NCBI RefSeq assembly: GCF_032362555.1
Contig: NC_083519.1
Coordinates: 699,501-763,500 of the forward strand
Direction of reading: 5' to 3'
DNA from: Amyelois transitella
Lineage: Eukaryota > Arthropoda > Insecta > Lepidoptera > Pyralidae
Length of the DNA: 64,000 nt
Translations under genes and position numbers: made by a program
Notes under the pieces: generated by a model
Told to the model about the DNA's origin: nothing
Databases searched by the model: none
The model's input: only the letters and a program-made list of their open reading frames with translations
In this document: positions 22,639 to 33,174 of the stretch, piece after piece
Position numbering within the stretch: the first letter of the stretch is position 1
How the letters are laid out: every line of letters starts with the position of its first letter

Positions 22639-22928
22639 TATGATTGTTACAGTTTTGCCGAAATTACTAACCGTATCAGGTAGTATTGCAATTTGTCCGT
22701 ATGCAAAATTTGTTCTTGTCTTACATAGCACATACCAGCTAAGATCAACTAGAAAAGATTGGGATGGTAAAAAGGGGAGACTTATTGAAAACAAACCGCT
22801 AGTAAGGTAAGATTTTAAATAGAGTCCCTCGTGCCATTTTGTTCAGTTTTAAAAGTACACAAGATAACGATTTATCCGACATTCTGGAGCAGCCTCGGAA
22901 ATTGCAACAGCCTTGAAAAGCTGAACGT

Positions 22929-23003
22929 AGGCCACGTTCAGCTTTTCAAAACTGTTGGCTCTGTCTACCCCGCAAGGGATATAGACGTGATTATATGTAT
23001 CTT
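22929..23003 (+). repeat. SINE-A 3' fragment
   Basis: GCCACGTTCAGCTTTTCAAA then ACCCCGCAAGGGATATAGAC to ATATGTAT. The preceding GCTGAACGTAGGCCACGTTCAGC forms a small palindrome. Confidence 0.75.
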
Positions 23004-23162
23004 TACAATTCTTGGTAAGCTAAATTGGTCTAGAAGTCTGCCTGCACTGACTTCATCTGATTGTTTTTGCCTATCTCTATTGTCTTTTTTTCTATAATCA
23101 CTAAAAAACGAAAATTGCTTATGATTAGAGATGAATCTTAAGAACTTTTTATAACAAATTAA

Positions 23163-23326
23163 AACTTGGGATTCTTCTTTTAGGCGATGGGCTAGCAACC
23201 TGCCACTATTTGAATTTAAATTCTATATTCTAGCTGAACGTGGCCTATCAATCTTTTCAAAACTGTTGGTTCTGTTTACCCTGAAAGCGATCCAGACGTG
23301 ATTATGTGCATGTATGTATGTATGTT
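23163..23326 (+). repeat. SINE-A copy, 5'-truncated
   Basis: From AACTTGGGATTCTTCTTTTA to GATCCAGACGTGATTATGTG and (ATGT)n; a short deletion removes part of the middle. Confidence 0.8.
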
Positions 23327-23578
23327 TATAACAAGATCATCGGTAGCAGATTTGTCAAGTTATATTTTACTTTGTCTCCTCTACAATGTTTTTGTAATCT
23401 TTGCCCTCAATGTGCAAGTGGCCTATATTTGTTGTTGATCGTTCGTCTCATGGACATATGTTCAGGTGGCAATAGGTATTGTCTCAAACTCACCTAGTTC
23501 GATGCTGGCTTACCAACAAAGTTTTCTTTTAATTGAGAAAACAGGCTAGTTAATGGCTGTCACTATCTTCCTGCAGAA

Positions 23579-23720
23579 ATTTATCCCGTTGCATCCTCTC
23601 TGGGCAGGCCTCTGCCTATCACTTTTGAGGATGTGGAAAGACAAGTCAATGCACGAAACGACGATCATGTTGATGATTATGAACTAGGGCCAAATGATGA
23701 CCATATGGCTCTAATTAACA
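23579..23720 (+). CDS. Candidate exon of unknown function
   Basis: A good acceptor (TGTCACTATCTTCCTGCAG) and donor (AACAAG|GTATGA) bracket an open frame. It encodes IYPVASSLGRPLPITFEDVE, then RQVNARNDDHVDDYELGPND and DHMALINK, an acidic and coding-looking segment. No partner exon in a matching phase was found, and I do not recognise the family. It could belong to a gene with widely spaced exons or to a decayed mobile element. Confidence 0.35.
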
Positions 23721-24088
23721 AGGTATGACCGATTACTGAAATCGAAAAGTTAGCTAGATATTTCATATTTTGACTTTAAAGCTCAGAGTCGCTGAAAACA
23801 ATTTCTGCTACTTATCAACCAGCCTTGGAATATGTTAGAACACATTTAATTTCTACCTAAACTTCACAGCATAAGCAACCTCACCAATCTTTTAACACCC
23901 CTCTTTTGTGATCGCTGTAGTATTTACAATTTTGATAAACATGGTCTAACACTCCAAGTATTTACTACTCGCGTCGCATTACGCTGTTTAGACAGGGATT
24001 ACACTCTCAATTCGCTGGATGCCATTCGCTTTCGGGGACAGATATAAAAAGATATAGATAGAAACATTTAAATGTATTTATTTTAGCA

Positions 24089-24315
24089 GTAGTTTGTATT
24101 CGTGCCGTGTGGTTCCCGGCACCAATACAAAAAAGAATAGGACCACTCCATCTCTTTCCCACGGAAGTCGTAAAAGGCAACTAAGGGATAGGCTTACTTC
24201 TATCACTAAGCCAAATAGCTGAACGTGGCCATTTAGTCTTTTCAAGACTGTTGGCTCTGTCTACCCCGCAAGGGATATAGACGTGACCATATATGTATGT
24301 ATGTAGTTTGTATTC
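24089..24315 (+). repeat. SINE-A copy with perfect 13-bp target duplication
   Basis: The element (24102-24305) runs from GTGCCGTGTGGTTCCCGGCA to the (ATGT)n tail with an internal deletion after GGGATAGGCTTA. GTAGTTTGTATTC flanks it on both sides (24089-24101 and 24303-24315), which fixes the true 5' end of the family. Confidence 0.9.
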
Positions 24316-25040
24316 TATGGTCCTAGGTTTACTCTTGTTTCAGATGAACGGATATGAAGCTACGCACGCCAATCAGGCTCTAGTCGACCAATAAAGCCCC
24401 ACCACCGTGGAACCTAGATATGAATGAACCCATTTTTACTTAGTCAGACCTTTTTTTACATTTTTTGATGTCATAGTAATGTCATGTTTCAGTTTAACTA
24501 TTATTATTTTCTTTATCAGTTAAGTTAGTGTATCATAATGATTTTTTTTTTTTCAAATTAATACATTATATTAGGTATATATGTAATATATATTTATTTT
24601 TGAAATTTTATTATTCAAGGTAGTTGCTTTTCTGGTGTAGGCCTTCGAATAAGGACTTAAATATTCATATATGTCGCGTCTGTGATCTTTACACGTCTAT
24701 AATACTCACATAGAAACCGTACAATCTTATTTTTATCATCTCGTATTAAGCCTTGTGAATCTTATGATGACGCCAAATTTTTGCATGGCACGTCATTGAA
24801 ACGTGTGAAAATTATGAGGTAAATGCAGTTTTAGCGATGGGTAAGGTTTTTGCAAGGTTGAGGCAATAAAAATGAAGTCACTGCATCGTCCTCCGAGCGT
24901 TGGTCCTGGTTGCAACCTCACTTCCCTGGAGAAGAGGTTATTCTGTAACCACGACCGATTGAAAATATTATTTCAAAAGATTTTCAATTTTTCCGAATTC
25001 GATTCTTTATCGGGTGTTTGAGTCTGTGGAGCCTCTTCCC
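24316..25040. other. No gene recognised
   Basis: AT-rich sequence between SINE-A and the LINE end at 25045. It includes T- and TATA-rich runs near 24540-24600 and no supported frame. Confidence 0.4.
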
Positions 25041-25044
25041 CATA

Positions 25045-25660
25045 CTTATTTTTTTATTTATTTAAACTTCATGCACGTAAAATGTACAACAGGTAGACTT
25101 AATGCCACAAGGCATTCTCTGCCAGTCGAACCTTTGGACCAAACTGAGATGGATGTACTGGTAGTGCGATAACTGTAAAAAAAAAATTATATAAATATAA
25201 ATAATAATAGGTTACTTAATACACTTGCATATAATATATTACAAACATAAGTATGACTATATATATATATATATATACTCCATATAAAATAAACATACAT
25301 ATACTACATACATTGGATGTTTGTGTAAAGTTTAAGGAAATCTACTGGTCAAAAAGAAGATCATGGACTTGCTCCCTGAATGCAAATCTATTATGCGCCT
25401 TCCGAATAGATTCAGGAAGAGAATTCCACAATCTAATGGCTTGCACTTGGAATGAATTCGACATGAATCCCAGGCGGTGAGCAGGAGTGGCCAGAAGAAG
25501 GTTTTCAGAAGAGCGGAGAGATCGAGCGTGGGTAGCGCTTAAAAGTGGGAACTTCGATTTAAGATAATCTGGAGCACAAGGGTCGTTGAGAATTGTATAC
25601 AGCATGGATAGGATTCTAGCTTTGCGACGAAGAGGAATAGGCAGCCAACCAAGCTTTATT
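25045..25660 (-). mobile_element. Non-LTR retrotransposon 3' end
   Basis: Minus-strand translation from about 25658 gives LGWLPIPLRRKARILSMLYT and continues to LWNSLPESIRKAHNRFAF, with stop near 25342. This is the post-reverse-transcriptase C terminus (the LWNSLP...R signature) seen in Jockey/I-like LINEs. A 3' UTR and a (TAAA)n-like tail follow at 25045-25075. The element is 5'-truncated but its remaining frame is intact. Confidence 0.7.
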
Positions 25661-25689
25661 TTGTAATATTAAACGGTTTTATTTAGCTC

Positions 25690-26175
25690 ACCCCGTTTGT
25701 TTTATTTATTCTTGGGTCAAATTTAGTAATTCAAATTTCACCCTCTTCCTGTCAACCGATTAATCTGAAATTTTGTATACACTTTGGATTTTGGTGACAA
25801 TATAATTATGTTTATTCATTATCATTATAAATTCAAGATGGCCGCCGTTACAAAATGGCGGATAATTTAGGTTTCATTAATCCCATCAATATGGGTATCA
25901 AATGAAAGGGCTCAACAAGCAGAATACAATATACTATAAAAAGTTGAAATCCAAGATGGCGGCCTCTACAAAATGGAGGATAACTTAGGTTTTATCAATC
26001 CCATCAACATGGGTATCAAACGAAAGGTCTCAACAAGTAGAATACAATTTACTATTCAAAATTAAAATCTAAGCAGTGGGATAAAATGTAGCCTATGTTA
26101 CTCCTGAAGGTTAAGTCTATCCCTGTGCCAAATTTCATTCAAATCCGTCCAGTTTTTGAGTTTATTCGTTACAAA
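25690..26175 (+). repeat. Interspersed repeat with two ~117-bp internal repeats
   Basis: Units at 25833-25949 and 25951-26068 share CAAGATGGC, ACAAAATGG, AATCCCATCAA, ATGGGTATCAAA, GAAAGG and AACAAG phrases. The following AAATTTCATTCAAATCCGTC is a phrase common in lepidopteran retroelement 3' regions. Non-coding. Confidence 0.6.
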
Positions 26176-26332
26176 AACAAATAAAAATAGGTAAAAAAAC
26201 TTTTTAAGTTAAACGGTTTTATGTTAAACATACATTGCAATGTTTAATATAAATGTACTAAAAACCAAAAAATAAAAAAATAGGTAAAAAAACTTTTTAA
26301 GTTAAACGGTTTTATGTTAAACATACATTGCA

Positions 26333-27430
26333 GGAAGTGTCTTAGGTCCACTTCTCTTCATAATTTTTATTAATGAACTTCCAGGTATAATAAAACATAA
26401 AATTATTCTGTTTGCTGATGACATCTCATTAATAATAAAAGGTAATGAAAAGACATCGGCAGAACATGAACATGAAGTAAACATGGCCGTAAAGGATGTC
26501 ATAAAGTGGCTAAGTGAAAATAATCTTTCTGTTAATTTAAGTAAAACAAACTATATGCATTTTAATAAAGGTTTGAATAGAAATAAAGAAATAAATATAG
26601 AGTATGACGGACAACTTTTAAATCAGGCTAATATTTTGACATTCTTAGGTATTACTATTGACGACAATTTTAATTGGAAAACACATATTAACAACATCTG
26701 CTGCAAACTAAATAAATATGTATATGTCTTATCCAGATTGCGGAAAATAGCTTCTCTGGAATCTACTCTTTTTGCGTACTATGGTTATGTTGAGTCGGTG
26801 CTTAGATACGGTGTTATTGTATGGGGAAACAATGTCGACATCAACAAAGCCTTTCTTGTACAAAAAAAATGTGTTAGAGCCATTGCAGGAGTGGCTCCAT
26901 TTATATCATGTAAACCTCTTTTTCAAAAATTTAAAATACTTCCACTGCCATGTATATATATTTTAGAGATAGTGAAATTTGTTAAACTGAATTTGTCACT
27001 TTTTCAGAAGGCATCTGACATATATCCCCGTAACACAAGACGTGGAGATAGACTAGTACACGGTCACGTACCGCGGACAAAAATGTATTTCAATAATTGT
27101 TACGGAATGTGTATAAAGCTTTATAATAAGTTACCTGAAGCAATAAAATGTTTGCCATACCGAAGATTCAAAAATGCAGTTCATGAATATTTACTGAAGG
27201 AATGTTATTATAGTGTTAAGGAGTTCCTATAGGCCAACTGTACAAAATATTATTAATTGACAATGTGTGAACTAAATCTATTAATTTATATTTGACATAA
27301 TGTTATTTCCTACGCCTCAGATGGCAAAGTATGTTTGACACCATATTTTATTGACCACCTCTATGTACACATATTTTTAAGGAATAAATGAATTTTGAAT
27401 TTGAATTTTGAATTTTGAATTTGAATTTTG
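26333..27430 (+). mobile_element. 5'-truncated non-LTR retrotransposon with an intact reading frame
   Basis: About 300 codons (26333-27232) are open. They start within the reverse transcriptase at GSVLGPLLF, pass the catalytic FADD box and FLGITIDDNFNWKTHI, and end in a C-terminal domain with KLYNKLPEAIKCLPYRRFK. A short 3' UTR with AATAAATG leads to a (GAATTTT)n tail at 27390-27430. TTGCA flanks both ends and may be a short target duplication. The absence of stops implies a recent insertion, although the missing 5' half makes it inactive alone. The clade is probably CR1/Jockey-like. Confidence 0.85.
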
Positions 27431-27699
27431 CAATGTTTAATATAAATGTACTAAAAACCAAAAAAATAATAAAATAGATACAGTCGTGGGAATTATAAAC
27501 ATGTGCATAGACTAGACTAAAATAAAACCGTGGGGCACGTCAATTGTCTACAATCGTTGATTAAAATGTTTGTTTTGTAATGTTACACTATAATTAGGCA
27601 GTTGTTCAACCGACAACGATGGACGTGTGATAAGTAGGGCTAGAATGTGGAAACAAGTTAGCAAGCTCGATTAAGCGAGTTTTAGGGTTTCATAATGTT

Positions 27700-27870
27700 G
27701 AGCGAGTAGTACTTTTATCATAAGTTTTGTCGATTAAAGACAAACTACGAGCAGTGAAACGATTCCTCGCTAGCCAGCAAAATAGTAAGTAATTTGCGCA
27801 CCGTCTGCGGGTCAACTGCCTAACGACGAATTAAACGATTCTTCTATCGCACATTAAGTCTATAATTTGT
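27700..27870. other. Core of the fold-back element
   Basis: Unique sequence between the arms, with no open frame of note. Listed so that the stretch is not read as unannotated. Confidence 0.4.
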
Positions 27871-28069
27871 AGACAATTGACGTGCCCCACGGTTTTATTT
27901 TAGTCTAGTCTATGCATATGTTTATAATTCCCACGACTGTATCTATTTTATTATTTTTTTGGTTTTTAGTACATTTATATTAAACATTGCAATGTATGTT
28001 TAACATAAAACCGTTTAACTTAAAAAGTTTTTTTACCTATTTTTTTTTCTGATTAATCGGAAACGTTCC

Positions 28070-28235
28070 AGAAAAAGGTGAGGTGAAGAGTACCCGAAGC
28101 CGAAGCTTGTATGAAGAGAGTTATGAATGAAGATGAAGCGAAAGAATACTTCTTTCGCAAGGATCGTGGTAAGTGGAAAGATGTGGTCTCGTCCTACCCC
28201 GCAAGGGATATAGACGTGATTTATGTATGTATGTA
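28070..28235 (+). mobile_element. RTE/SINE-A chimera
   Basis: The left part is RTE 3' sequence (GAAGAGAGTTATGAATGAAG, then GATCGTGGTAAGTGGAAAGA). From TACCCCGCAAGGGATATAGA onward it switches to the SINE-A 3' end instead of the RTE CCTCCGGGAAAGAGGCGTG, and finishes in (ATGT)n. The join falls in TCCTACCCC, a stretch nearly identical between the families. Confidence 0.75.
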
Positions 28236-28479
28236 CTATTTCATAAAACTGTGTAATTTTCTGTGCAATTACAAATACAAAATTTGTTCAGCTGACAATT
28301 CAGATGCATTGTGAAAAAGCGTTATGTTACGAGTAGGTAGTAACAGACTGTTACGTAATAAAATAATTGTTGTTTACATATCACATGTGAGAATGTTATC
28401 TACAATTCTAACATCTCTGTGAGATGTTGAGACAAGCGAGATACCAATTATGTTAATTTTACTTCTAATTTTAATTTTA

Positions 28480-28660
28480 GTGCCGTGTGGTTCTCGGCAC
28501 CGATAGAAAAAAGAATAGGACCAATCCATCTCTTTCTCATGGATGTCGTAAGAGGCGACTAAGGGATAAGCGTATTAACTTCGGTTACTTCTTTTAGGCG
28601 ATGGGCTAGCAACCTGTCACTATTTGAATTTCAATATAGGCCACATTGAGCTATTTGGCT
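28480..28660 (+). repeat. SINE-A 5' part
   Basis: GTGCCGTGTGGTTCTCGGCA to ACCTGTCACTATTTGAATTT, then broken. The adjacent GGCCACATTGAGCTATTTGG is a SINE-A piece in the opposite sense, so the locus is rearranged. Confidence 0.8.
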
Positions 28661-28679
28661 ATTAAGCTATTTGGCTATT

Positions 28680-28775
28680 ATCCATTGGTAATGGCCGAGG
28701 TGGGATTTGAACTTGTGCCTTTTTGCGCATCACGCATTTTAATCGCGCAACTTACCGATTCGACACGAAAAGCTA
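28680..28775 (-). repeat. tRNA-like SINE remnant
   Basis: ATGGCCGAGGTGGGATTTGAACTTG has a B-box-like GTTCAAATCCCA on the minus strand, inserted between two SINE-A pieces. It lacks a tRNA-like fold that I could support, so it is not a tRNA gene. Confidence 0.4.
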
Positions 28776-28807
28776 AATAATGAAAATGAGATTCCAGAAT
28801 GACATGA

Positions 28808-28936
28808 TCTTCTTTTAGGCGATGGGCTAACAACCTATTTGCATCTCAATTCTATCATTAAGCCAAGCAGCTGAACATAGCCTATCAATCTTACCCAGAC
28901 TTTGTCTACCCCGTAAGGGATATAGACGTGATGTAT
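28808..28936 (+). repeat. SINE-A 3' part
   Basis: Resumes at CTTCTTTTAGGCGATGGGCT and ends GTAAGGGATATAGACGTGAT. With 28480-28660 it probably represents one copy split by the insertion at 28680-28775. Confidence 0.75.
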
Positions 28937-29502
28937 AAAGGAAGATAAATAAAACAAGAATACTTAATATAATACTATGTATTCGTGTGGGCTAAAAGTT
29001 ATCTCATGTAAAGATAGCGTCGCCTTATAAATCAGATAATTGAGCGATTATAGTTATTGACACTTGAGCAGTTAAATGTCTCAATATAATAACATATGTT
29101 TTATTGCTCCAGGTATGTGATATATATTAATGTTACCATATTTAGTTGGTTGGATTATACTTCGAGATATTTGCATGTCGTTAGAGGCAACTAAAGGACT
29201 AATACTCCATACAGCCGACCCAAGGTCCGTATTAAATTCAGGAAAAAAAAATCTTTAACACATACTCTCTCTCTCATCTCTGCGAGTCCCAGTTGCACCC
29301 TCCACAGAAGTGTTTCGGGACCCGGGGTCCGCCTTCCAACTCTTCTCAATCCACTTGGTCCGGTTTTCGGCGTCCTCGGATTTCAGACTATTAGCTCGCA
29401 TATCATCTTTTACGACGTCCAGACATTTTTTATCGACCTGCCCCTTCTAAATGTCTTCTTAAAGTCTTTAAGACATACATATATACCTGTGCTTCCGCGT
29501 GG

Positions 29503-29764
29503 CGCCGCTTGGTTACCGGCACCAATACAAAAAAGAATGGGCCCACTCCATCTATTTCCCATGGATGTCGTAAAAGGCGACTAAGCGATAAGCTTACATA
29601 CTTGGGATTCTTTTTTAGGCGATGGACTAGCAACCTGTCACTATTTGAATCTCAATTCTATCTTAAAGCCAAATAGCTGAACGTGGCCTATCAGTCTTTA
29701 CTAGACTGTTGGCTCTGTCTACCCCGCAAGGGATATAGACGTGATTATATGTATGTATGTACGT
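29503..29764 (+). repeat. SINE-A copy
   Basis: Near full length: GCCGCTTGGTTACCGGCACC to GGGATATAGACGTGATTATA and TATGTATGTAC. Confidence 0.88.
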
Positions 29765-30054
29765 GTGCTTGTAGTAATTATCACGTATTCTTTACGGGGT
29801 TAGACAGAGTAAATAATCACAAAACTTAAAGGCTGTGTTTACCTGGATGACTTAATGATGTAAACTTTGTCATCCAGGTTTAAAATAGTACCTGAATCTA
29901 ACTATACATCTGAACATTAATTTACTTGATACCCGTTCAAATTATACCAAAAACAATTACGTGATGCCATTAAGTCTATGAAGAATTACAAAATAGAACA
30001 TGTTGATGAGAAAAAGAAAGGAACGAAGGAAAACTATAAGCACATATATTCATA

Positions 30055-30252
30055 TCTATGCGGGTATATGCCCTTGCAGGGTAGACAGAGCCAACAGTCA
30101 TCAAAAGGCTGAAAGGCCACGCTCAGCTGCTTGGCTTAATGATAGAATTGAGATTCAAATAGTGACAGATTGCTAGTCCATCGCCTAAAAGAGGAATCCC
30201 AAGTATATAATCTCTTAGCCACCTATTACAATGTTCATGGGAAAGATATGGA
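30055..30252 (-). repeat. SINE-A copy, 5'-truncated
   Basis: GGGTATATGCCCTTGCAGGG at left to TTCATGGGAAAGATATGGAT at right. The GTGCCG end is missing. Confidence 0.8.
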
Positions 30253-30583
30253 TGGATGGAAACTATAAGTATTATTGTACAAATTATTAAATGTTCATAA
30301 ACTGTTTGCAACTAGCTTAAAGTGGGTTAAATCTTTAATAATTTCACATATCCTAAATCTGATACTAATTATCATCAGATGATTGCGGGCGGCGCTCAGA
30401 GAGTCAACAGCGAATGTTTGTGAAACGTATCTTATCTTGTTTGCAGCCTCCTTACAGATGACCTAATTACCGAATCTCTTTGTTGTTTTATAGAAAAATC
30501 GAAAGGTGTACTTGAAGATATGTAGATCAAGAATTAATTGAGAGTGCGGAGCGCGCGTGACTTAAATGTGGATGCGAAGGTAA

Positions 30584-30830
30584 GCGCCGTGTGGTTCCCG
30601 GCACCAGTACAAAAAATTTAATAGCACCACTCTATCTCTTTCCCATGGATGCCGTAAAAGGTGACTAAGGGTTAGGGCTTACAAACTTGGTATTCTATTT
30701 TTAGGCGATGGGCTAGCAACCTGTCACAATTTTAATCTCTATTCTATCATTAAGCCTTACTACAGCTAAACGTGGCGTTTCAGTCTTTTCAAGACTGTTG
30801 ACAGAGACGCGATCATATGTATGTATGTAA
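30584..30830 (+). repeat. SINE-A copy with 3' deletion
   Basis: GCCGTGTGGTTCCCGGCACC to CAAGACTGTTGACAGAGACG and (TATG)n. It lacks the CTACCCCGCAAGGGATATAG segment. Confidence 0.85.
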
Positions 30831-30894
30831 CTATTTCTGCCGAAAACCACGCTACAGCCTACAAAATATTATTGTTACATTCTACTGGTATCTA

Positions 30895-30976
30895 TCTGGT
30901 CATTCAGTCTTTTCAAGACTATTGGCTCTGTCTACCCCGCAAGGGATATAGACGTGACCATATGTATGTATGTATT
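30895..30976 (+). repeat. SINE-A 3' fragment
   Basis: GGTCATTCAGTCTTTTCAAG to GACGTGACCATATGTATGTA. Confidence 0.8.
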
Positions 30977-31208
30977 TTGCTGGTAACAGACTTGCTGCAT
31001 TAAAATTATTAACGATTACGTAATATTACTAACTTTATCTCCGAAACAATTGATCCAATGAAACATGCGCACAAGCAATTGCTGGTATCTAAAGTTACTA
31101 ACGCGTTAACTAATCTATCCTTATCCTTGGAGGCTGTTAAAAATCAATAGAATGATATCTAATCGAATTAATGTAACTAGTTCTTACTCCTGGCCTTTTA
31201 GTCCCTAT

Positions 31209-31457
31209 CCGTGTGGTTCCCGGCACCAATACAAAAAAGAATAGGACCACTCCATCTCTTGGATGTCGTAAAAGGTGACAAAGGGCCTATTACAAACTTG
31301 GGATACTACTTTTAGGCGATGTGCTAGCAACCTGTCACTATTTGAATCTCAATTCTACCTTAAAGCCAAATAGAAGAACGTGGCCGGACAGTCTTTTTAA
31401 GACAGTCGGCTTTGTCTTCCCCACAAAGGACAAAGACGTGACCATATGTATGTATGC
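31209..31457 (+). repeat. SINE-A copy
   Basis: CGTGTGGTTCCCGGCACCAA to GACAAAGACGTGACCATATG. CTTCCCCACAAAGGACAAAG replaces the usual CTACCCCGCAAGGGATATAG. Confidence 0.88.
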
Positions 31458-31489
31458 ATCCTCACCATTTTGGAGAGTGTGTGCTGTGC

Positions 31490-31618
31490 TAACCCATCGC
31501 CTAATAAAGAATCTCAAGTTTGTAAGCCTATCCCTTAGTCGCCTTTTACGACTACCATGGGAAAGAGATGGAGTGGTCCTATTCTTTTTTGTATTGGCGC
31601 CGGGAACCACACGGCGTA
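31490..31618 (-). repeat. SINE-A 5' half
   Basis: AACCCATCGCCTAATAAAGA to GGCGCCGGGAACCACACGGC. Lies about 30 bp from the previous copy in the opposite orientation. Confidence 0.85.
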
Positions 31619-31664
31619 ATACTACAATTGTTTTTCGTCTATATCCTTTAATTTTAATGTTTAG

Positions 31665-31713
31665 AAGTAGTCTCTGCCTACCCCTCCGGGGAGAGGCGTG
31701 TTTGCACGTATGT
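31665..31713 (+). mobile_element. RTE-like 3' tail scrap
   Basis: GTAGTCTCTGCCTACCCCTC then GGGGAGAGGCGTG, directly followed by another SINE-A copy. Four repeat pieces lie head to tail over 31.2-32.0 kb. Confidence 0.75.
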
Positions 31714-31721
31714 TTTTAACC

Positions 31722-31975
31722 GCACCGGCACCATTACAATAAAGAATAGGACCACTCCATCTCTTTCCCACGGACATCGTAAAAGGCGACTAAGGGATAG
31801 CCTTATAAACTTGGAATTCCTCTTTTAGGCGATGGGCTAGCAACCTGTCACTATTTGAATCTCAATTCTATCACTAAGCCAAACAGCTGAGCGTGGCCTA
31901 TCAGTCTTTTCAAGACTGGTGGCTCTGTCTACCCCGCTAGGGATATAGACGAGATCATATGTATGTATGTATGTT
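31722..31975 (+). repeat. SINE-A copy
   Basis: CACCGGCACCATTACAATAA to GATATAGACGAGATCATATG and (TATG)n. Confidence 0.88.
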
Positions 31976-32261
31976 TTCAACCGCACCATGGTCTCCTCGC
32001 ACAGCAAACAAGCATACGCCATTATTTTAAGAGATAAAACTTGTGACACCGTGAGGCAATAATTACGCGACCTAAATATTGTTAACCGGGTTAGTTATAG
32101 GAAAATGTTTTATAGAATGCCTTATATGTATGTAGATACTTATCAGTTTACCTATCTTCGCCTACTGAACTTGATGATGCGAAAATAGAGTTAGTAGCCT
32201 AAATGGAAACTAATTAAACCTACATGAATATTTTTTTTATTTATTTTTTATTTATATATGG

Positions 32262-32486
32262 GACAAATTACACTGATTGAGTTAGCCTCGAAGTAAGTTC
32301 GAGACTTGTGTTACGAGATACTAACCCAACGATACTATATTTTATAATAAATACTTATATAGATGAACATCCAAGACCCAGGGCAATCAGAAAAAGTTCT
32401 TTTCTCATCATGCCCTGGCCGGGATTCGAACCCGGGACCTCCGGTGTCAGAGACAAGCGTACTACCGCTGCGCCACAGAGGCCGAC
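32262..32486 (-). repeat. SINE-B copy with complete tRNA-like head
   Basis: The most complete copy of the family. On the minus strand the head starts GGCCTCTGTGGCGCAGCGGT (A-box TGGCGCAGCGG) and carries the B-box GGTTCGAATCC, then the body and a T-rich tail at left. The tRNA-like cloverleaf is linked to SINE body and lacks evidence of being a functional tRNA. Confidence 0.82.
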
Positions 32487-32521
32487 AAATAGTCATTATT
32501 GAAGTTTTAAGACGAACTATC

Positions 32522-32785
32522 TGTGGCCGCGACTTCGTCCGCGTGGAATAGTTATTTTAGGCATCATTGAGGCCGTCAAGGATGAATAATTTTCCCCGGT
32601 TTTTTCACATATTCCATTATTTCTTTGCTCCTTATAGTTGCAGCGTGATGTTATATAGCCTAAAGCCTTCCTCGATAAATGGTCTATTCAACGCAATAAT
32701 AATTTTTCAATTCGAAGCAATAGTTCCTGAGATTAGCGCGTTCAAACAAACAAACTCTTCAGCTTTAAAATATTAGTATAGATTC
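32522..32785 (+). repeat. ~250-bp dispersed repeat (CGCGACTTCGTCCGCGT type)
   Basis: From GGCCGCGACTTCGTCCGCGT through TTGCAGCGTGATGTTATATA and TAAAGCCTTCCTCGATAAAT to AAAATATTAGTATAGAT. A nearly collinear copy lies in the opposite orientation at 59963-60210 within a ZFR intron. Confidence 0.75.
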
Positions 32786-32815
32786 GACATAAAATGATTA
32801 CTGCTGCAATTTTCT

Positions 32816-33063
32816 CGTGCCGTATGGTTCCCGGCACTTAAGTATAGGACCACTCCATATTTTTCCCATGGATGTCGTAAAAGGCGACTAAGGAATAGGC
32901 TAACACTTGGAATTCTTGTTGTAGGCGATGGGCGAGCAACCTGTTACTATTTGGATCTCAATTCCATCATTTCCATAACTCAATAACTGAGGCCATTCGG
33001 TCTTTTCAATAATGTTGGCTTTGTCTACCCTGCAAGGGATATATTATGCATACGTATGTATGG
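32816..33063 (+). repeat. SINE-A copy, diverged
   Basis: GTGCCGTATGGTTCCCGGCA to CCCTGCAAGGGATATATTAT. Older than most copies. Confidence 0.85.
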
Positions 33064-33174
33064 CTTAAACCAGTGAACGAAAAAAAAACGCGACTATATT
33101 TTACTGTAGAGATAATTTTACTCACACAATGAGATTTGATTATGCATGCGAAATGCATCCTAAACAGAGTGAGA

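Larger units (their letters stand above)
26181..28049. mobile_element. Large fold-back (long inverted repeat) element interrupted by a LINE
   Basis: The right arm 27868-28049 is the reverse complement of a left arm made of 26271-26332 plus 27430-27555. Shared pieces include AAGTTAAACGGTTTTATGTT, AATATAAATGTACTAAAAAC, TACAGTCGTGGGAATTATAA and AACCGTGGGGCACGTCAATT. Arms are about 180 bp around a ~310-bp unique core (27556-27867). The outer ~90 bp of the left arm is present twice (26181-26270 and again from 26271). A LINE (26333-27430) sits inside the second copy. The element has no coding sequence of its own, so it is a non-autonomous DNA element by inference. Confidence 0.75.

Noticed and set aside
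32412..32486. tRNA gene on the minus strand (good A and B boxes)
   Set aside because: It is the head of a SINE-B element: the same SINE body adjoins it here and in the copies at 3372 and 16769.
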